From the NCBI GenBank assembly GCA_017307275.1, contig JAFKFK010000016.1:62001-126000 (forward strand): a DNA stretch of 64,000 nucleotides, read 5' to 3'. The notes under the pieces were generated by a model, which was given only the letters and a program-made list of their open reading frames with translations, was not told the origin of the DNA and did no database searches. Shown here in pieces: positions 9,001 through 16,036 of this stretch. Origin of the DNA: Alphaproteobacteria bacterium (GTDB taxonomy: Bacteria; Pseudomonadota; Alphaproteobacteria; Reyranellales; Reyranellaceae). A program made the position numbers and the translations under genes. Each line of letters starts with the position of its first letter. The first letter of the stretch is position 1.

Positions 9001-9179
9001 CCGCCATCGTCGCGGGCCTTCTGCCGATCCTGTGGAACGACGGCACCGGGTCCGAGGTGATGCAGCGCATCGCCGTGCCGATGATCGGCGGTATGGCGAG
9101 CTCGACGTTGCTCACCCTATTGGTGATCCCGGCGATCTACGCGCTGGTGAAACGCCCGACGCCGCCTGCCGGGAGCTGA
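6060..9179 (+). CDS. cusA: CusA-type heavy-metal RND efflux permease (Cu(I)/Ag(I) type)
   Basis: A 1039-residue inner-membrane RND pump, normal length for CusA. The transmembrane signature GGIAIAIGAMVDAAIVMIEN carries the Asp and Glu of the monovalent-metal (HME4) group, while the extra Asp of divalent-metal pumps is replaced by Ala. This contrasts with the two RND pumps at 30547 and 35384. Twelve membrane segments and two large periplasmic loops are in the usual positions, and the C-terminal LLTLLVIPAIYALVKR is typical. The start overlaps the cusB stop by 4 bp. Its last 43 bp overlap the 3' end of the NUDIX gene on the opposite strand. Cu/Ag specificity is inferred from the motif and the Met-rich adaptor domain. 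Confidence 0.9.
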   Translation: MIAGTIRWSARNILLMLIAMAAIVGGGLLAIGRLSLDAIPDLSDTQVIVYTEMPGQAPQVVEDQVTYPLSTALLAVPKSRVVRGFSFFGVSFVYVIFEDGTDIYWARSRVLEYLNSAAQRLPANARPTLGPDATGVGWVYQYAVLGADRTLAELRSLQDWYVRFGLAKAQGVAEVASVGGFVRQYNVVVDPAKLRSFGVPLGRVIEAIRQSNREAGGRVVEMAEAEFMVRGRGYLRDAADLEQIVLKAGGPTPILIRDVARVELGPDERRGVSELDGEGEAVGGIAVQRFGQNALDVIGNVKAKLAEIAGGLPDGVRIEAVYDRSELIQRAIATLRWTLIEESLVVAAVCLVFLLHVRSALVAIVTLPVGVLMAFIAMQALGIGSNIMSLGGIAIAIGAMVDAAIVMIENAHKHLERLELGRSRREAIVAAAVEVGPALFFSLLVITVSFLPIFALEDQEGRLFKPLAWTKSLAMAAAALLSVTLVPALMMLFVRGRLVPEHRNPINQLLIFVYRPLIRLVLKARLLTIGIALVAMAAAVWPLSRLGAEFMPTLDEGTLMYMPVTLPGLSVTKSAELLQTQNKIIKSFPEVASVFGKAGRAATATDPAPLEMFETVINLKPKDEWRPGMTTERLIADMDAALQFPGVSNAWTMPIKARIDMLATGIRTPVGVKILGRDYGELEKVARQVEAAIHAVPGTTAAHAERVTGGYFLEILPDRARLAQYGVMIEDVQQAVASALGGETVTTTIEGRERYSVNVRYPRDFRSDPRAIASDVLISTMQGGMLPLGQLAEVALTQGPTAIRTENAQLAVYVYVDFRDRDLAGYIADARRAVQEKVTFPAGTYAVWSGQFEYLERAEAKLRLVVPATLLLIFVLLYLNFGRMTETLIVMLSLPFSLVGGLWMVWWMGFNMSVAVAVGFIALAGVAAETGVVMLIYLDQALAARRARCAEEGRAVTRADLDAAIMAGAVERVRPKIMTVTAIVAGLLPILWNDGTGSEVMQRIAVPMIGGMASSTLLTLLVIPAIYALVKRPTPPAGS

Positions 9180-9622
9180 CGGTCGGCCTGTTCGAGCGTC
9201 TCGGCGAGGGTTTCCGGCCAGACGGTCGCCTGGGTCTGCCGGAGATCGTCGCGCGACCACCAGCGATGTTCGACCATCACCTCGCGCTCGAAGTCGGTCC
9301 AGCTCTCCCAGGACAGAGTTTCAGCGCCGAGACTGACGACGTAGTACCACTCGTCCGATACGGCATGCTCGCCGTCGGGCAATTGCATCACGACTTCCCG
9401 TCGGGCGACTTCCTTGCCGACGGAAGCGCGGCGGATTCCGGTCTCTTCGAACAGCTCGCGAATCGCGGCTTGCTCCAGGGTCTCGCCGTCTTCGACTCCG
9501 CCCCCTGGCGTCGCCCAGAAATCCAGACCGGCGAGCGGCCCACGCTTGTGCACGAAGCGGAAGAGCAGAACCTGTCCGGTATCATTCAAGATCAGGAAGC
9601 GGGCCGACAGGCGCCTGCGCAT
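9137..9622 (-). CDS. NUDIX hydrolase
   Basis: A 161-residue protein with a perfect Nudix box: G41, then E47, R55-E56, E59-E60 and G62, spaced as GX5EX7REUXEEXGU. These residues bind Mg2+ and catalyse hydrolysis of a nucleoside diphosphate linked to another moiety; the substrate cannot be told. The ATG at 9622 begins the conserved first strand (RRRLSARFLILND). It is the last gene of a minus-strand operon, 20 bp after the dehydratase stop. Its coding 3' end runs 43 bp into the end of cusA on the other strand, an unusual convergent coding overlap. Confidence 0.88.
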   Translation of the reverse strand: MRRRLSARFLILNDTGQVLLFRFVHKRGPLAGLDFWATPGGGVEDGETLEQAAIRELFEETGIRRASVGKEVARREVVMQLPDGEHAVSDEWYYVVSLGAETLSWESWTDFEREVMVEHRWWSRDDLRQTQATVWPETLAETLEQADRQLPAGGVGRFTSA

Positions 9623-9642
9623 CACGATTTCCCGATGGCAGG

Positions 9643-10563
9643 TTAAGCGACCGACGCCGGATCGGTGTTGGCGCCGCAGATCAGCGTCGCCACGCGCTCG
9701 CCCACCGCCGGGCGATAGGCACCGGACATCAGCGCCGCCAGGCCCGTGGCGCCGGCCGGCTCGGCCACGAGGCGCAGTGCGTCCCACAGAGCCCGCTGCG
9801 TCGCGCGCACGGCATCGTCGCTGACGAGAACCGACTCGCGCACGAGTTTCTGCGCGACTTCGAAATTGGGCGTGCCGATGCGGCTGGCACCCAGCGCATC
9901 GGCGGCAATGCCGGAGATGGCGACATCGACCGGCTTGCCGGCTTTCAGCGCTTCGTGGAGCGTCGGGGTGCCTTCGGTTTCGACGGCCACGATCTTGATT
10001 TGGTCGCCGATCGCGGCGGCGCAGCCAGCGATCAGGCCGCCACCGCCAACCGCCACCAGCAAGGTATCGAACGTCGCCTGTTCGGCAAACTCAAGCGCCA
10101 CGCTGCCCGCGCCGGCAAACACCACGGGATCTTCATAGGCCGGCGCAATCAGTGCGCCCGTTTCCGCCGCGCGCTTTTCGGACGCGGCCCTCGCCTCGGC
10201 ATAGACGGCACCGATCTGGTGGACGGTCGCCCCATAGCTTTGCAGGCGGGCCACCTTGGCAGGAGCGGCGATGGTCGGCACGAAGATCTCGGCCTTGTGG
10301 CCCAGCGCCCGCGCCGCATAGGCCGCCGCGGCGCCGTGATTGCCGCCCGACGCCGCGACGATACCGGCGGCCGGCACCTTCGAGGCCAACAGCTTGTGGA
10401 ACGCGCCCCGGCCTTTGAAGGAACCGCTGACCTGCAGGGCCTCGAGCTTCAACGCCAGCGGCGCGGCAATGCCGAACGAGCCGGTGAGTTCCAGCACAGG
10501 CGTGCGGCGGACATGCGGCCGGATGAGGCTCCAGGCGGCCTCGACCTCTTTTCGGGAAATCAT
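9643..10563 (-). CDS. PLP-dependent threonine/serine dehydratase family protein
   Basis: A 306-residue fold-type-II PLP enzyme. The Schiff-base lysine is K50 in SGSFKGRGAF, the substrate loop is SGGNHG and the phosphate-binding glycine loop is VGGGGLIAG. It has no C-terminal ACT regulatory domain, so it resembles the short catabolic threonine deaminases and serine racemases. The reaction would be ammonia release from a hydroxyamino acid to give a 2-oxo acid; related members do racemisation. Seven bp separate it from the upstream HD oxygenase gene, so the two are probably co-transcribed. The ATG at 10563 starts directly at the conserved first helix. Confidence 0.88.
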   Translation of the reverse strand: MISRKEVEAAWSLIRPHVRRTPVLELTGSFGIAAPLALKLEALQVSGSFKGRGAFHKLLASKVPAAGIVAASGGNHGAAAAYAARALGHKAEIFVPTIAAPAKVARLQSYGATVHQIGAVYAEARAASEKRAAETGALIAPAYEDPVVFAGAGSVALEFAEQATFDTLLVAVGGGGLIAGCAAAIGDQIKIVAVETEGTPTLHEALKAGKPVDVAISGIAADALGASRIGTPNFEVAQKLVRESVLVSDDAVRATQRALWDALRLVAEPAGATGLAALMSGAYRPAVGERVATLICGANTDPASVA

Positions 10564-10570
10564 GGGAACC

Positions 10571-11122
10571 TCAGGCGCGCCGGCAGGCTGGCACGTGGCG
10601 CAGATAGTGGTCGAAGTCCGGCGTGCGGGCATGCGGGTCCTTCGCCTCTTCGTCGTAGCGACGCAGCCGCACCGCCTCGGCGTGATGCGGATTGGCGCGG
10701 AACGCCTCGACCTCGTCGGCCGACATGAGGCCGCCCTGCAGCTTGAGACTGCGCACCGAGTCGGGCGCAAGCTTGCCGAAGTAATCGGACTCGACCGTGC
10801 AGAGGTAGCGCTTGGCCGTGACGTGAAGACGAACCGGCTCGCTGACGTCGGGGCCGAACCGCTCGGCCAGCCATTGGGCGCCCAACGCTTCGTGCACATC
10901 GTCGACGCCGCGCGATGCCGGGTCTTCACCCAGATCGTGGATCATGTGGCCGACATCGTGCAGCAGCGCGGCCAGCACCGTGGCCGGCGGCGCGTTGTCG
11001 GCTTCGGCAAGCGCCGCCGACTGCAGCGCATGCTGGAGCTGGTTGATCTCGCTCAGGCCGTAGCGGCGGGTCGCGCGACCGACGAAAATATCCAGAAGTT
11101 CCTGGCGCAGAGGATCGCTCAT
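10571..11122 (-). CDS. PhnZ/TmpB-like HD-domain mixed-valent diiron oxygenase
   Basis: A 183-residue HD-domain protein of the group annotated with phosphonate degradation. Predicted iron ligands are all present: H31 (LQH), H55-D56 (LLHDVGH), H77 (DDVHE), H100 (RLHVTAKRYL) and D157 (RRYDEEAK). The family signature SLKLQGGLMS is also intact. PhnZ oxidatively cleaves the C-P bond of 1-hydroxy-2-aminoethylphosphonate. Here the lid motif Y-I-G-E of PhnZ reads Y21-G-L-S with Glu one position later (E25), so substrate binding may differ. No phn gene is nearby. Its start overlaps the preceding hydrolase gene by 4 bp (ATGA), and it belongs to the five-gene minus-strand operon. Confidence 0.8.
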   Translation of the reverse strand: MSDPLRQELLDIFVGRATRRYGLSEINQLQHALQSAALAEADNAPPATVLAALLHDVGHMIHDLGEDPASRGVDDVHEALGAQWLAERFGPDVSEPVRLHVTAKRYLCTVESDYFGKLAPDSVRSLKLQGGLMSADEVEAFRANPHHAEAVRLRRYDEEAKDPHARTPDFDHYLRHVPACRRA

Positions 11123-12177
11123 GCGCCTTTCTTATCACGGACCGGGCCGTAGCCGGGAATCAGAGAGAGAGCCTGTTTCAACGGATCGGCCTGCCATGCG
11201 CGCGTAACAAATTCGCCATGCATGTCGAGGCCGCCCGTGGCCACGAAAGCCGCAGTACCGGGCGAAAGGGTCCGGGGCACGCTCCGCACGACCGAGATGC
11301 GCCGCTTGGCGAGCAATCCTTCCAGGGCCGCATTCTCGGCCTTGGTGGAGTCCGTGTAGGCGCTGAACAGGAAAGCCTGGCGGCGGCGGGCGGCGAACCA
11401 GGTGGCGAACTTGTCCTCGTCGCCATAGAGCGCATCCAGCAGCAGCACGCCCTGCACGCGATGGTTGGCGCCGCCGCGCTCCAGCGCATAGGCCGCCGGC
11501 AGATAGCCGCCGCTATAGGCCACGATCGTCACCGGCGCGGTGTTGAAGGCGCGGCCGGCCAGGCGATTGCCATAGAGCCGCATCAGCCGCTCTGCCGCCT
11601 CGTCGAGATAGGCCGCGAAATGCCCGCCTCGCCAGAAATTGCCGGCGCTCGAATCGGCGGCATCGACGGCGAGCTGCGGCGCCACCAGGGCAATGTTCTG
11701 GCCCGACTCGGCGACCTGCCGAGGCACGGCCTGGCGAGCTATGACATCGCGCTCCAGGGTGGCGCCGTTGCCGTGAAGATAGAGAACGATCATCGCCGGC
11801 CGTGCCGGATCGAAACCGGGCGGCAAATAGAGCAGCGAGCGCCGGTCGCTGTAGACCGTCTCCTCCCAATAGACGTCGCCGCGGCCGGTCGTATGGCCGC
11901 GCCGCTTGCCGTCGCGCGCATCGAGGAAGGGCTTGGTCGATCCCGGCATAAAGCCGCGATAGGGGAAAGGCGATGCGTTGAAGGCGACGAGTTCGGTCTT
12001 CGCTTCCTTGAGTGACGGCGTCGGCGAAGGCGGCGGCGCCTTGGCCGCAGCCTTAGGAGCGGCCACCTTGGCCGCGGCCGGCTTCGCCGCCTGCTTCTTG
12101 GCGGGCTTCTTCTTCTGGGCGTGCACGGCAGTTGGCATCAGCAGAGCCCCCAGCACCAGCAGCGCCCGCCGCTTCAC
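11119..12177 (-). CDS. Secreted alpha/beta-hydrolase-like protein with Ala/Lys/Pro-rich linker
   Basis: A 352-residue protein that starts at GTG 12177, overlapping the upstream stop by 4 bp (GTGA). It begins with a signal peptide (RRALLVLGALLMPTAVHAQ), then an about 40-residue Lys/Ala/Pro-rich linker, then an alpha/beta-hydrolase-like domain. LYLHGNGATLERD resembles an oxyanion loop, and VAYSGGY carries the presumed nucleophile serine with Ala in place of the first Gly of GXSXG. A late DMHGEF could supply the His. The substrate is unknown. The linker suggests attachment to, or passage through, the cell wall region. An in-frame start further upstream would lie inside the neighbouring gene and is rejected. 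Confidence 0.7.
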   Translation of the reverse strand: MKRRALLVLGALLMPTAVHAQKKKPAKKQAAKPAAAKVAAPKAAAKAPPPSPTPSLKEAKTELVAFNASPFPYRGFMPGSTKPFLDARDGKRRGHTTGRGDVYWEETVYSDRRSLLYLPPGFDPARPAMIVLYLHGNGATLERDVIARQAVPRQVAESGQNIALVAPQLAVDAADSSAGNFWRGGHFAAYLDEAAERLMRLYGNRLAGRAFNTAPVTIVAYSGGYLPAAYALERGGANHRVQGVLLLDALYGDEDKFATWFAARRRQAFLFSAYTDSTKAENAALEGLLAKRRISVVRSVPRTLSPGTAAFVATGGLDMHGEFVTRAWQADPLKQALSLIPGYGPVRDKKGA

Positions 12178-14831
12178 GCGGCGGCGGGCCGCCCGCCTGG
12201 GAGCGGCATCAGCACGGAGAAGAACGTCGGCAGCGCCACCAGATAGGCGACCGCGCCGACCAGCACCACAGCCGGCAGGCCAAAGCTGGTCGCCACGATC
12301 GGCACCAGGGCGGCACCGATCACCGAGAAGCAGCCGTTGATGCCCCACGCCCACAGGAACATATGGTCCTTGCCCAGGCGGCCGAGCATCGTCATCGCCG
12401 TCGGCATGGGGAAGCCCATGAGGAACGCCGGCGGGAAGATGATCGCGAGGCAGAGGACAATGCGCAGCGCATAGGGCAGCGTGCCGATCCAGTCGAGCGC
12501 ATAGTCGATCGTGAAGGCATAGATCGCCAGGATCACGAAGATCGAGAGGAAGACCTTCGGCATGAAGGTGCGCGTCCGGTCGAGGAAACGCTCGGCGTAG
12601 AAGCTGCCGATGCCCGAGAAGACCAGCATGCCGGTGATCAGCACCGACGCCGACACCGTGGCGTTGGAGAGCGCCAGGATGAAGTGGGAGATCATGCCCA
12701 CCTCGACGATGATGTAGCCCAGCCCCAGGCACAGGAAGTAGATCATCGTGCCGAACTTGCCGGGGTAGCGGCTGAAGATGGTTCGCCAGCCGAAGATCAC
12801 CGGGAACAGGACCAGGGTGAGCGCAAAGACGGTCGCGATGCCGAGCGTTGCCCAGAGCAGCAGATAGCCCCATTCGTCCTGCACCAGCTCGAGCCGGTCG
12901 GAGAACTTCAGCAGGTCCGGCACCTTGATGTAGGCCGCGAAGTAAGGCTGGTGGTTGGTGAGGATGCGCGTGTCGAAGACATACTCGTCGGCGACCTTCT
13001 GCCAGCCCCCGTCGATCAGATAGTGCCAGGCCAGCCGGCCGAGCACCGTGGCGGGAATCTTCACGACTGGCGGCGCGCCGTCAGCCTGCGTCTCGGTGGC
13101 GGCCGGTGAGGCCCCCGTCACACCGGGCGGCGGCTTGTCGTTCGGTTCCTTTTCCGACGGCGCCGTCGGATCGGCTGCCTGACCGGTGAAGAAGAACTGG
13201 TCGCGATAGTCCGAGAGGATCTGCGGCAGTGCAGACGTATCGACCTTGATGCCGGGATAGTAGATCTCGTCGAAGGACAACGCCTTGGTTTGAGCGCTGA
13301 GCTTGGCGATCTCCTCGGGCGTGAAACCGTTGCGCTTGTAGAGCACGGTCGTGGTCGAGAGATAGGCCGAGACGACATAGAACTCGTTGGCGATGTCCTT
13401 GCCGCCGTCGACGTCGCGCGCCGCCGCCACCATCGTGGCGTAGAGTTTCAGCACCGACTTGGGCGGCTCCTCCTTGTTCCACAAGGTGACCGACAGGATG
13501 CCGTCGGGCTTCAGCGCCCGCATGTAGGCGCTCATCGCCTCGCGCGTATAGGAGTACTTCTCGACGATCGAGAAGCCGCCGGGGCTCGACAGACCGGCCG
13601 AGTCGGCCAGCGACAGGTCGATCACGTCGTAACGGTTCTTGGTATGCGCGAGGTAGAGCCGCCCGTCGTAGTCGATGACGTCGATCTTGGGGTTGTTCAG
13701 GATGTCGCCGGTGAAATCGCGCAGGCCCTTGTCCTCGCGGAACGCCCTCAGCACCGCGGGATTGCCCTCGGCGACCGTCACTTTCTCCGAGCCCGACTTC
13801 AGCGCCACCGCCGTCGAGATACCGCCGCCGAACTGGACCACGAACGTCGAGGGGTCCTTCTTCAGCAGGTACGGATAGTACATCGGCAGATACTTGAAGT
13901 AGGCCGTCTCGTCCGCCGGCAGATCCTTGATGATGCCGGAAGGGCCTTCCGAATCGATGTAGAGGCCGAGATAGGCGTTCGACGGCATCTTCGGCAGGTT
14001 GAAGGCGGCGTTGTCCGACAGACCCGGTGCGAAGTGCAGGTAGGAACTCGAATAGACTTCGAGGTAGCCGAACGGCGAGGTGTGCTCGTAGGTGCGCTTG
14101 CTGTCGGGGAACTTGCGGACGTAGGAGACGCCCTTGTAGTCGGACACGGTGAGCTTGGGGATGCCAAGCACCTGCGGCGCGACGTGGTGCACGGCAGCCG
14201 ACAGGATCGCGACGCCGACGATGGCGGCGATGCCCCGGCGATCACCCATGGCCACGAACCACAGGATGCCGCCGGCGAGCCAGAGCAGCAGCGGCGCCAT
14301 GATCAGATCGTTCGGCCGCCAGGCATACATGGCGAGCAGGACGGCGAGGCCGCACAGGCCCGAACCGACAAGATCGGCGAAATAGACGCGGTTGAAGGTC
14401 TTCTGCGCCTTCAGGAAGACCACGCCGAGATAGAGTGCGCCTGCCAGGAACGGCAGGAAGTAGAACACGAAGTTGGCGAACAGCCGCCACTTCTGCATCG
14501 GGTCGGAGATCAGGAAGATGGCGTTGAACGGCACCTGCTGGGCCGCGAGGTTGCACACCACCATCAATGGGCCGAAGGCCAGCAGCGCACCCTTGATCGC
14601 ACCGATCCAGTGGCGCTCGAACCAGCCCTTGCCGACGCACATGACCGCGCTGGTCAGGCCGAAGCCGAACATGGCGAGGCTCACCACCAGCGAGCCGAAA
14701 TGCGCCCAGCTTCCCACCGAGAAGACGCGCATGATGCCGATCTGCAGCGCGATGATGCTGCCGGCGACCAGGCCTACAGACAGATAGAAGGCAAGCGAGG
14801 GGCGATGGTCGAGATCGACCGCGACGGTCAA
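12174..14831 (-). CDS. Large membrane protein with spermidine-synthase-like (SAM-fold) domain
   Basis: An 885-residue protein. About six hydrophobic helices (residues 12-215) precede a soluble domain with the nucleotide-binding-like segment VVQFGGGIST (about 331-340) and an acidic VAEGNP after the next strand, as in spermidine synthases. About seven or more helices follow (650-875). Such fused proteins are widespread but uncharacterised, and a polyamine product has not been shown for them. The start is TTG at 14831, supported by GGAG seven bases upstream. It is the first gene of a tightly packed minus-strand operon leading through a secreted hydrolase, HD oxygenase, PLP dehydratase and NUDIX enzyme. 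A Pro/Ala-rich charged loop lies near residues 553-590. Confidence 0.72.
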   Translation of the reverse strand: MTVAVDLDHRPSLAFYLSVGLVAGSIIALQIGIMRVFSVGSWAHFGSLVVSLAMFGFGLTSAVMCVGKGWFERHWIGAIKGALLAFGPLMVVCNLAAQQVPFNAIFLISDPMQKWRLFANFVFYFLPFLAGALYLGVVFLKAQKTFNRVYFADLVGSGLCGLAVLLAMYAWRPNDLIMAPLLLWLAGGILWFVAMGDRRGIAAIVGVAILSAAVHHVAPQVLGIPKLTVSDYKGVSYVRKFPDSKRTYEHTSPFGYLEVYSSSYLHFAPGLSDNAAFNLPKMPSNAYLGLYIDSEGPSGIIKDLPADETAYFKYLPMYYPYLLKKDPSTFVVQFGGGISTAVALKSGSEKVTVAEGNPAVLRAFREDKGLRDFTGDILNNPKIDVIDYDGRLYLAHTKNRYDVIDLSLADSAGLSSPGGFSIVEKYSYTREAMSAYMRALKPDGILSVTLWNKEEPPKSVLKLYATMVAAARDVDGGKDIANEFYVVSAYLSTTTVLYKRNGFTPEEIAKLSAQTKALSFDEIYYPGIKVDTSALPQILSDYRDQFFFTGQAADPTAPSEKEPNDKPPPGVTGASPAATETQADGAPPVVKIPATVLGRLAWHYLIDGGWQKVADEYVFDTRILTNHQPYFAAYIKVPDLLKFSDRLELVQDEWGYLLLWATLGIATVFALTLVLFPVIFGWRTIFSRYPGKFGTMIYFLCLGLGYIIVEVGMISHFILALSNATVSASVLITGMLVFSGIGSFYAERFLDRTRTFMPKVFLSIFVILAIYAFTIDYALDWIGTLPYALRIVLCLAIIFPPAFLMGFPMPTAMTMLGRLGKDHMFLWAWGINGCFSVIGAALVPIVATSFGLPAVVLVGAVAYLVALPTFFSVLMPLPGGRPAAA

Positions 14832-14852
14832 GGGGGCTCTCCGTTGTTGTTG

Positions 14853-14869
14853 GATCGCTTTGTGCGATC
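14853..14869 (-). promoter_or_regulatory. Small hairpin in leader of the membrane spermidine-synthase-like gene
   Basis: GATCGC (14853-14858) and GCGATC (14864-14869) form a perfect 6-bp stem with a 5-nt loop. It ends 21 bp upstream of the TTG start at 14831, close to its Shine-Dalgarno. It could affect translation or be a binding site. Confidence 0.3.
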
Positions 14870-14903
14870 TTCAGAGGGGGCTTTTGCGGAGCCCGATATC
14901 CTG

Positions 14904-14972
14904 GTCATCCGGCTTGGACCGAAGCGAGGAACCTCTACTGATCGAGAAGGTCCCTCACTCCGTCCGGATGAC
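14904..14972. repeat. Nested palindromic intergenic element (REP/MITE-like)
   Basis: Outer arms GTCATCCGG (14904-14912) and CCGGATGAC (14964-14972) are perfect 9-bp inverted repeats. Inside them GAGGAACCT and AGGTCCCTC pair with one mismatch around a loop of about 13 nt. The whole 69-bp unit folds into one long hairpin. It lies in the 152-bp gap between two minus-strand genes. Its ends resemble abundant dispersed palindromes of alphaproteobacterial intergenic regions. Only one copy is seen in this window, so repeat status is an inference. Confidence 0.5.
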
Positions 14973-14983
14973 AATATTGTCCG

Positions 14984-15856
14984 CTAGCGGTTGTGCGTGC
15001 CGACGATCTTGTCGCCTTCGAGCTTGGTGAAGGGCACGAAGGGCACGATCTTGCCGCCGTAGATGTCCTCGCGGCTCGTGGTGATGGCGCCGTCGGCACC
15101 CTGGGTCTTGGTCACCTTGAGCACGCGCTGGGCGCCCGGCGGACCGACCGGGATGACCATCAGGCCGCCCGACTTAAGCTGCTTCAGCAGCGGCGGCGGC
15201 ACGTGGTCGATGCCGGTGGTCACGATGATCTTGTCGAACGGCGCGACCTCTTCCCAGCCGTAGTAGCCATCCGCCTGCTTGGTCTTGATGTGCTTGAACT
15301 CGGTGTAGCCCTTGTCGATCAGCTTGTCGTAGAGGCCACGGGTGCGCTGGGCGAGCGGCGCGATGATCTCGATCGTGTAGGTGTTCTCGGTCAGGTTGGC
15401 GAGGTAGGCCGCCTGCACGCCCGAACCGGTGCCGATCTCCAGCACCTTCTCGCCGCGATTCACGTCGATGACGTTGGTCATGCGGCCCTGGATATGCGGG
15501 CCGGACATGGTGACGCCGTAGCCGATGTCGAGGAAGTTGTGCTCGTAGGCCCGCTTGTGGATCGCCGGATTGATCGAGGCGAACTCTTCGCGCGGCGTGA
15601 GCAGAAAGGCGCGGCTGGTCTTGGCGTCCCAGATGTCCTTGTTGCGCAGGAGGGCCTGGAAGCGGTCCCAGCGCTGGCCAAGAAACACCGGATCTTCACC
15701 GCGGGCCTTGCCCCAGGCGATGAAGTTATCGCGAGTGTCCGTCGGCGGGTTGAGATCCCAGCTATACGGCTTGATGGTCGCGGCAATGGCCGGGGCAGCC
15801 AGCACACCGGCGGCAGCGACGGCCACCGAACCGGAGACGAAAGTGCGCCTCTTCAA
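14984..15856 (-). CDS. Tat-exported protein-L-isoaspartate O-methyltransferase-like protein
   Basis: A 290-residue protein with a twin-arginine signal (LKRRTFVSGSVAVAAAG, then APAIAA) and a PCMT-type SAM-methyltransferase domain. GVTMSGPHIQGRMT matches the substrate loop of isoaspartyl methyltransferases and VLEIGTGSGVQAAYLA is SAM motif I. PCMT enzymes methylate damaged aspartyl residues in the cytoplasm; export of one is unusual because SAM is not expected in the periplasm. The start is TTG 15856, supported by an excellent AAGGAGG (15862-15868) five bases upstream. Starting at the ATG at 16012 would bury the signal peptide. A shorter start inside the domain cannot be excluded. Confidence 0.75.
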   Translation of the reverse strand: MKRRTFVSGSVAVAAAGVLAAPAIAATIKPYSWDLNPPTDTRDNFIAWGKARGEDPVFLGQRWDRFQALLRNKDIWDAKTSRAFLLTPREEFASINPAIHKRAYEHNFLDIGYGVTMSGPHIQGRMTNVIDVNRGEKVLEIGTGSGVQAAYLANLTENTYTIEIIAPLAQRTRGLYDKLIDKGYTEFKHIKTKQADGYYGWEEVAPFDKIIVTTGIDHVPPPLLKQLKSGGLMVIPVGPPGAQRVLKVTKTQGADGAITTSREDIYGGKIVPFVPFTKLEGDKIVGTHNR

Positions 15857-15900
15857 GATATCCTCCTTGGCACGGACCCCAGGCGAGAGGGGGGACGAAC

Positions 15901-15918
15901 CGCCGGAAAAGCCCGGCG
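15901..15918 (-). promoter_or_regulatory. Hairpin between SDR gene and PCMT-like gene
   Basis: CGCCGG (15901-15906) and CCGGCG (15913-15918) form a 6-bp stem with a 6-nt loop in the 180-bp gap, 45 bp upstream of the TTG start. There is no T-run, so a terminator role is doubtful. Nothing else is recognisable in this gap. Confidence 0.25.
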
Positions 15919-16036
15919 AATCGGGGGCAGCCGCACAGCCGACTAGATACGGGAATTGTGGCAGATTTGCCAGCGCAGCCGCACTGGCGAACGGCCAACT
16001 CCCTGAAATCACAAGGAAGAATTCCAGGCGCCCGAA

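Noticed and set aside
10571..11122. Phosphonate degradation operon
   Set aside because: Apart from the PhnZ-like gene there is no phn gene, aminotransferase or phosphonate transporter in the window.
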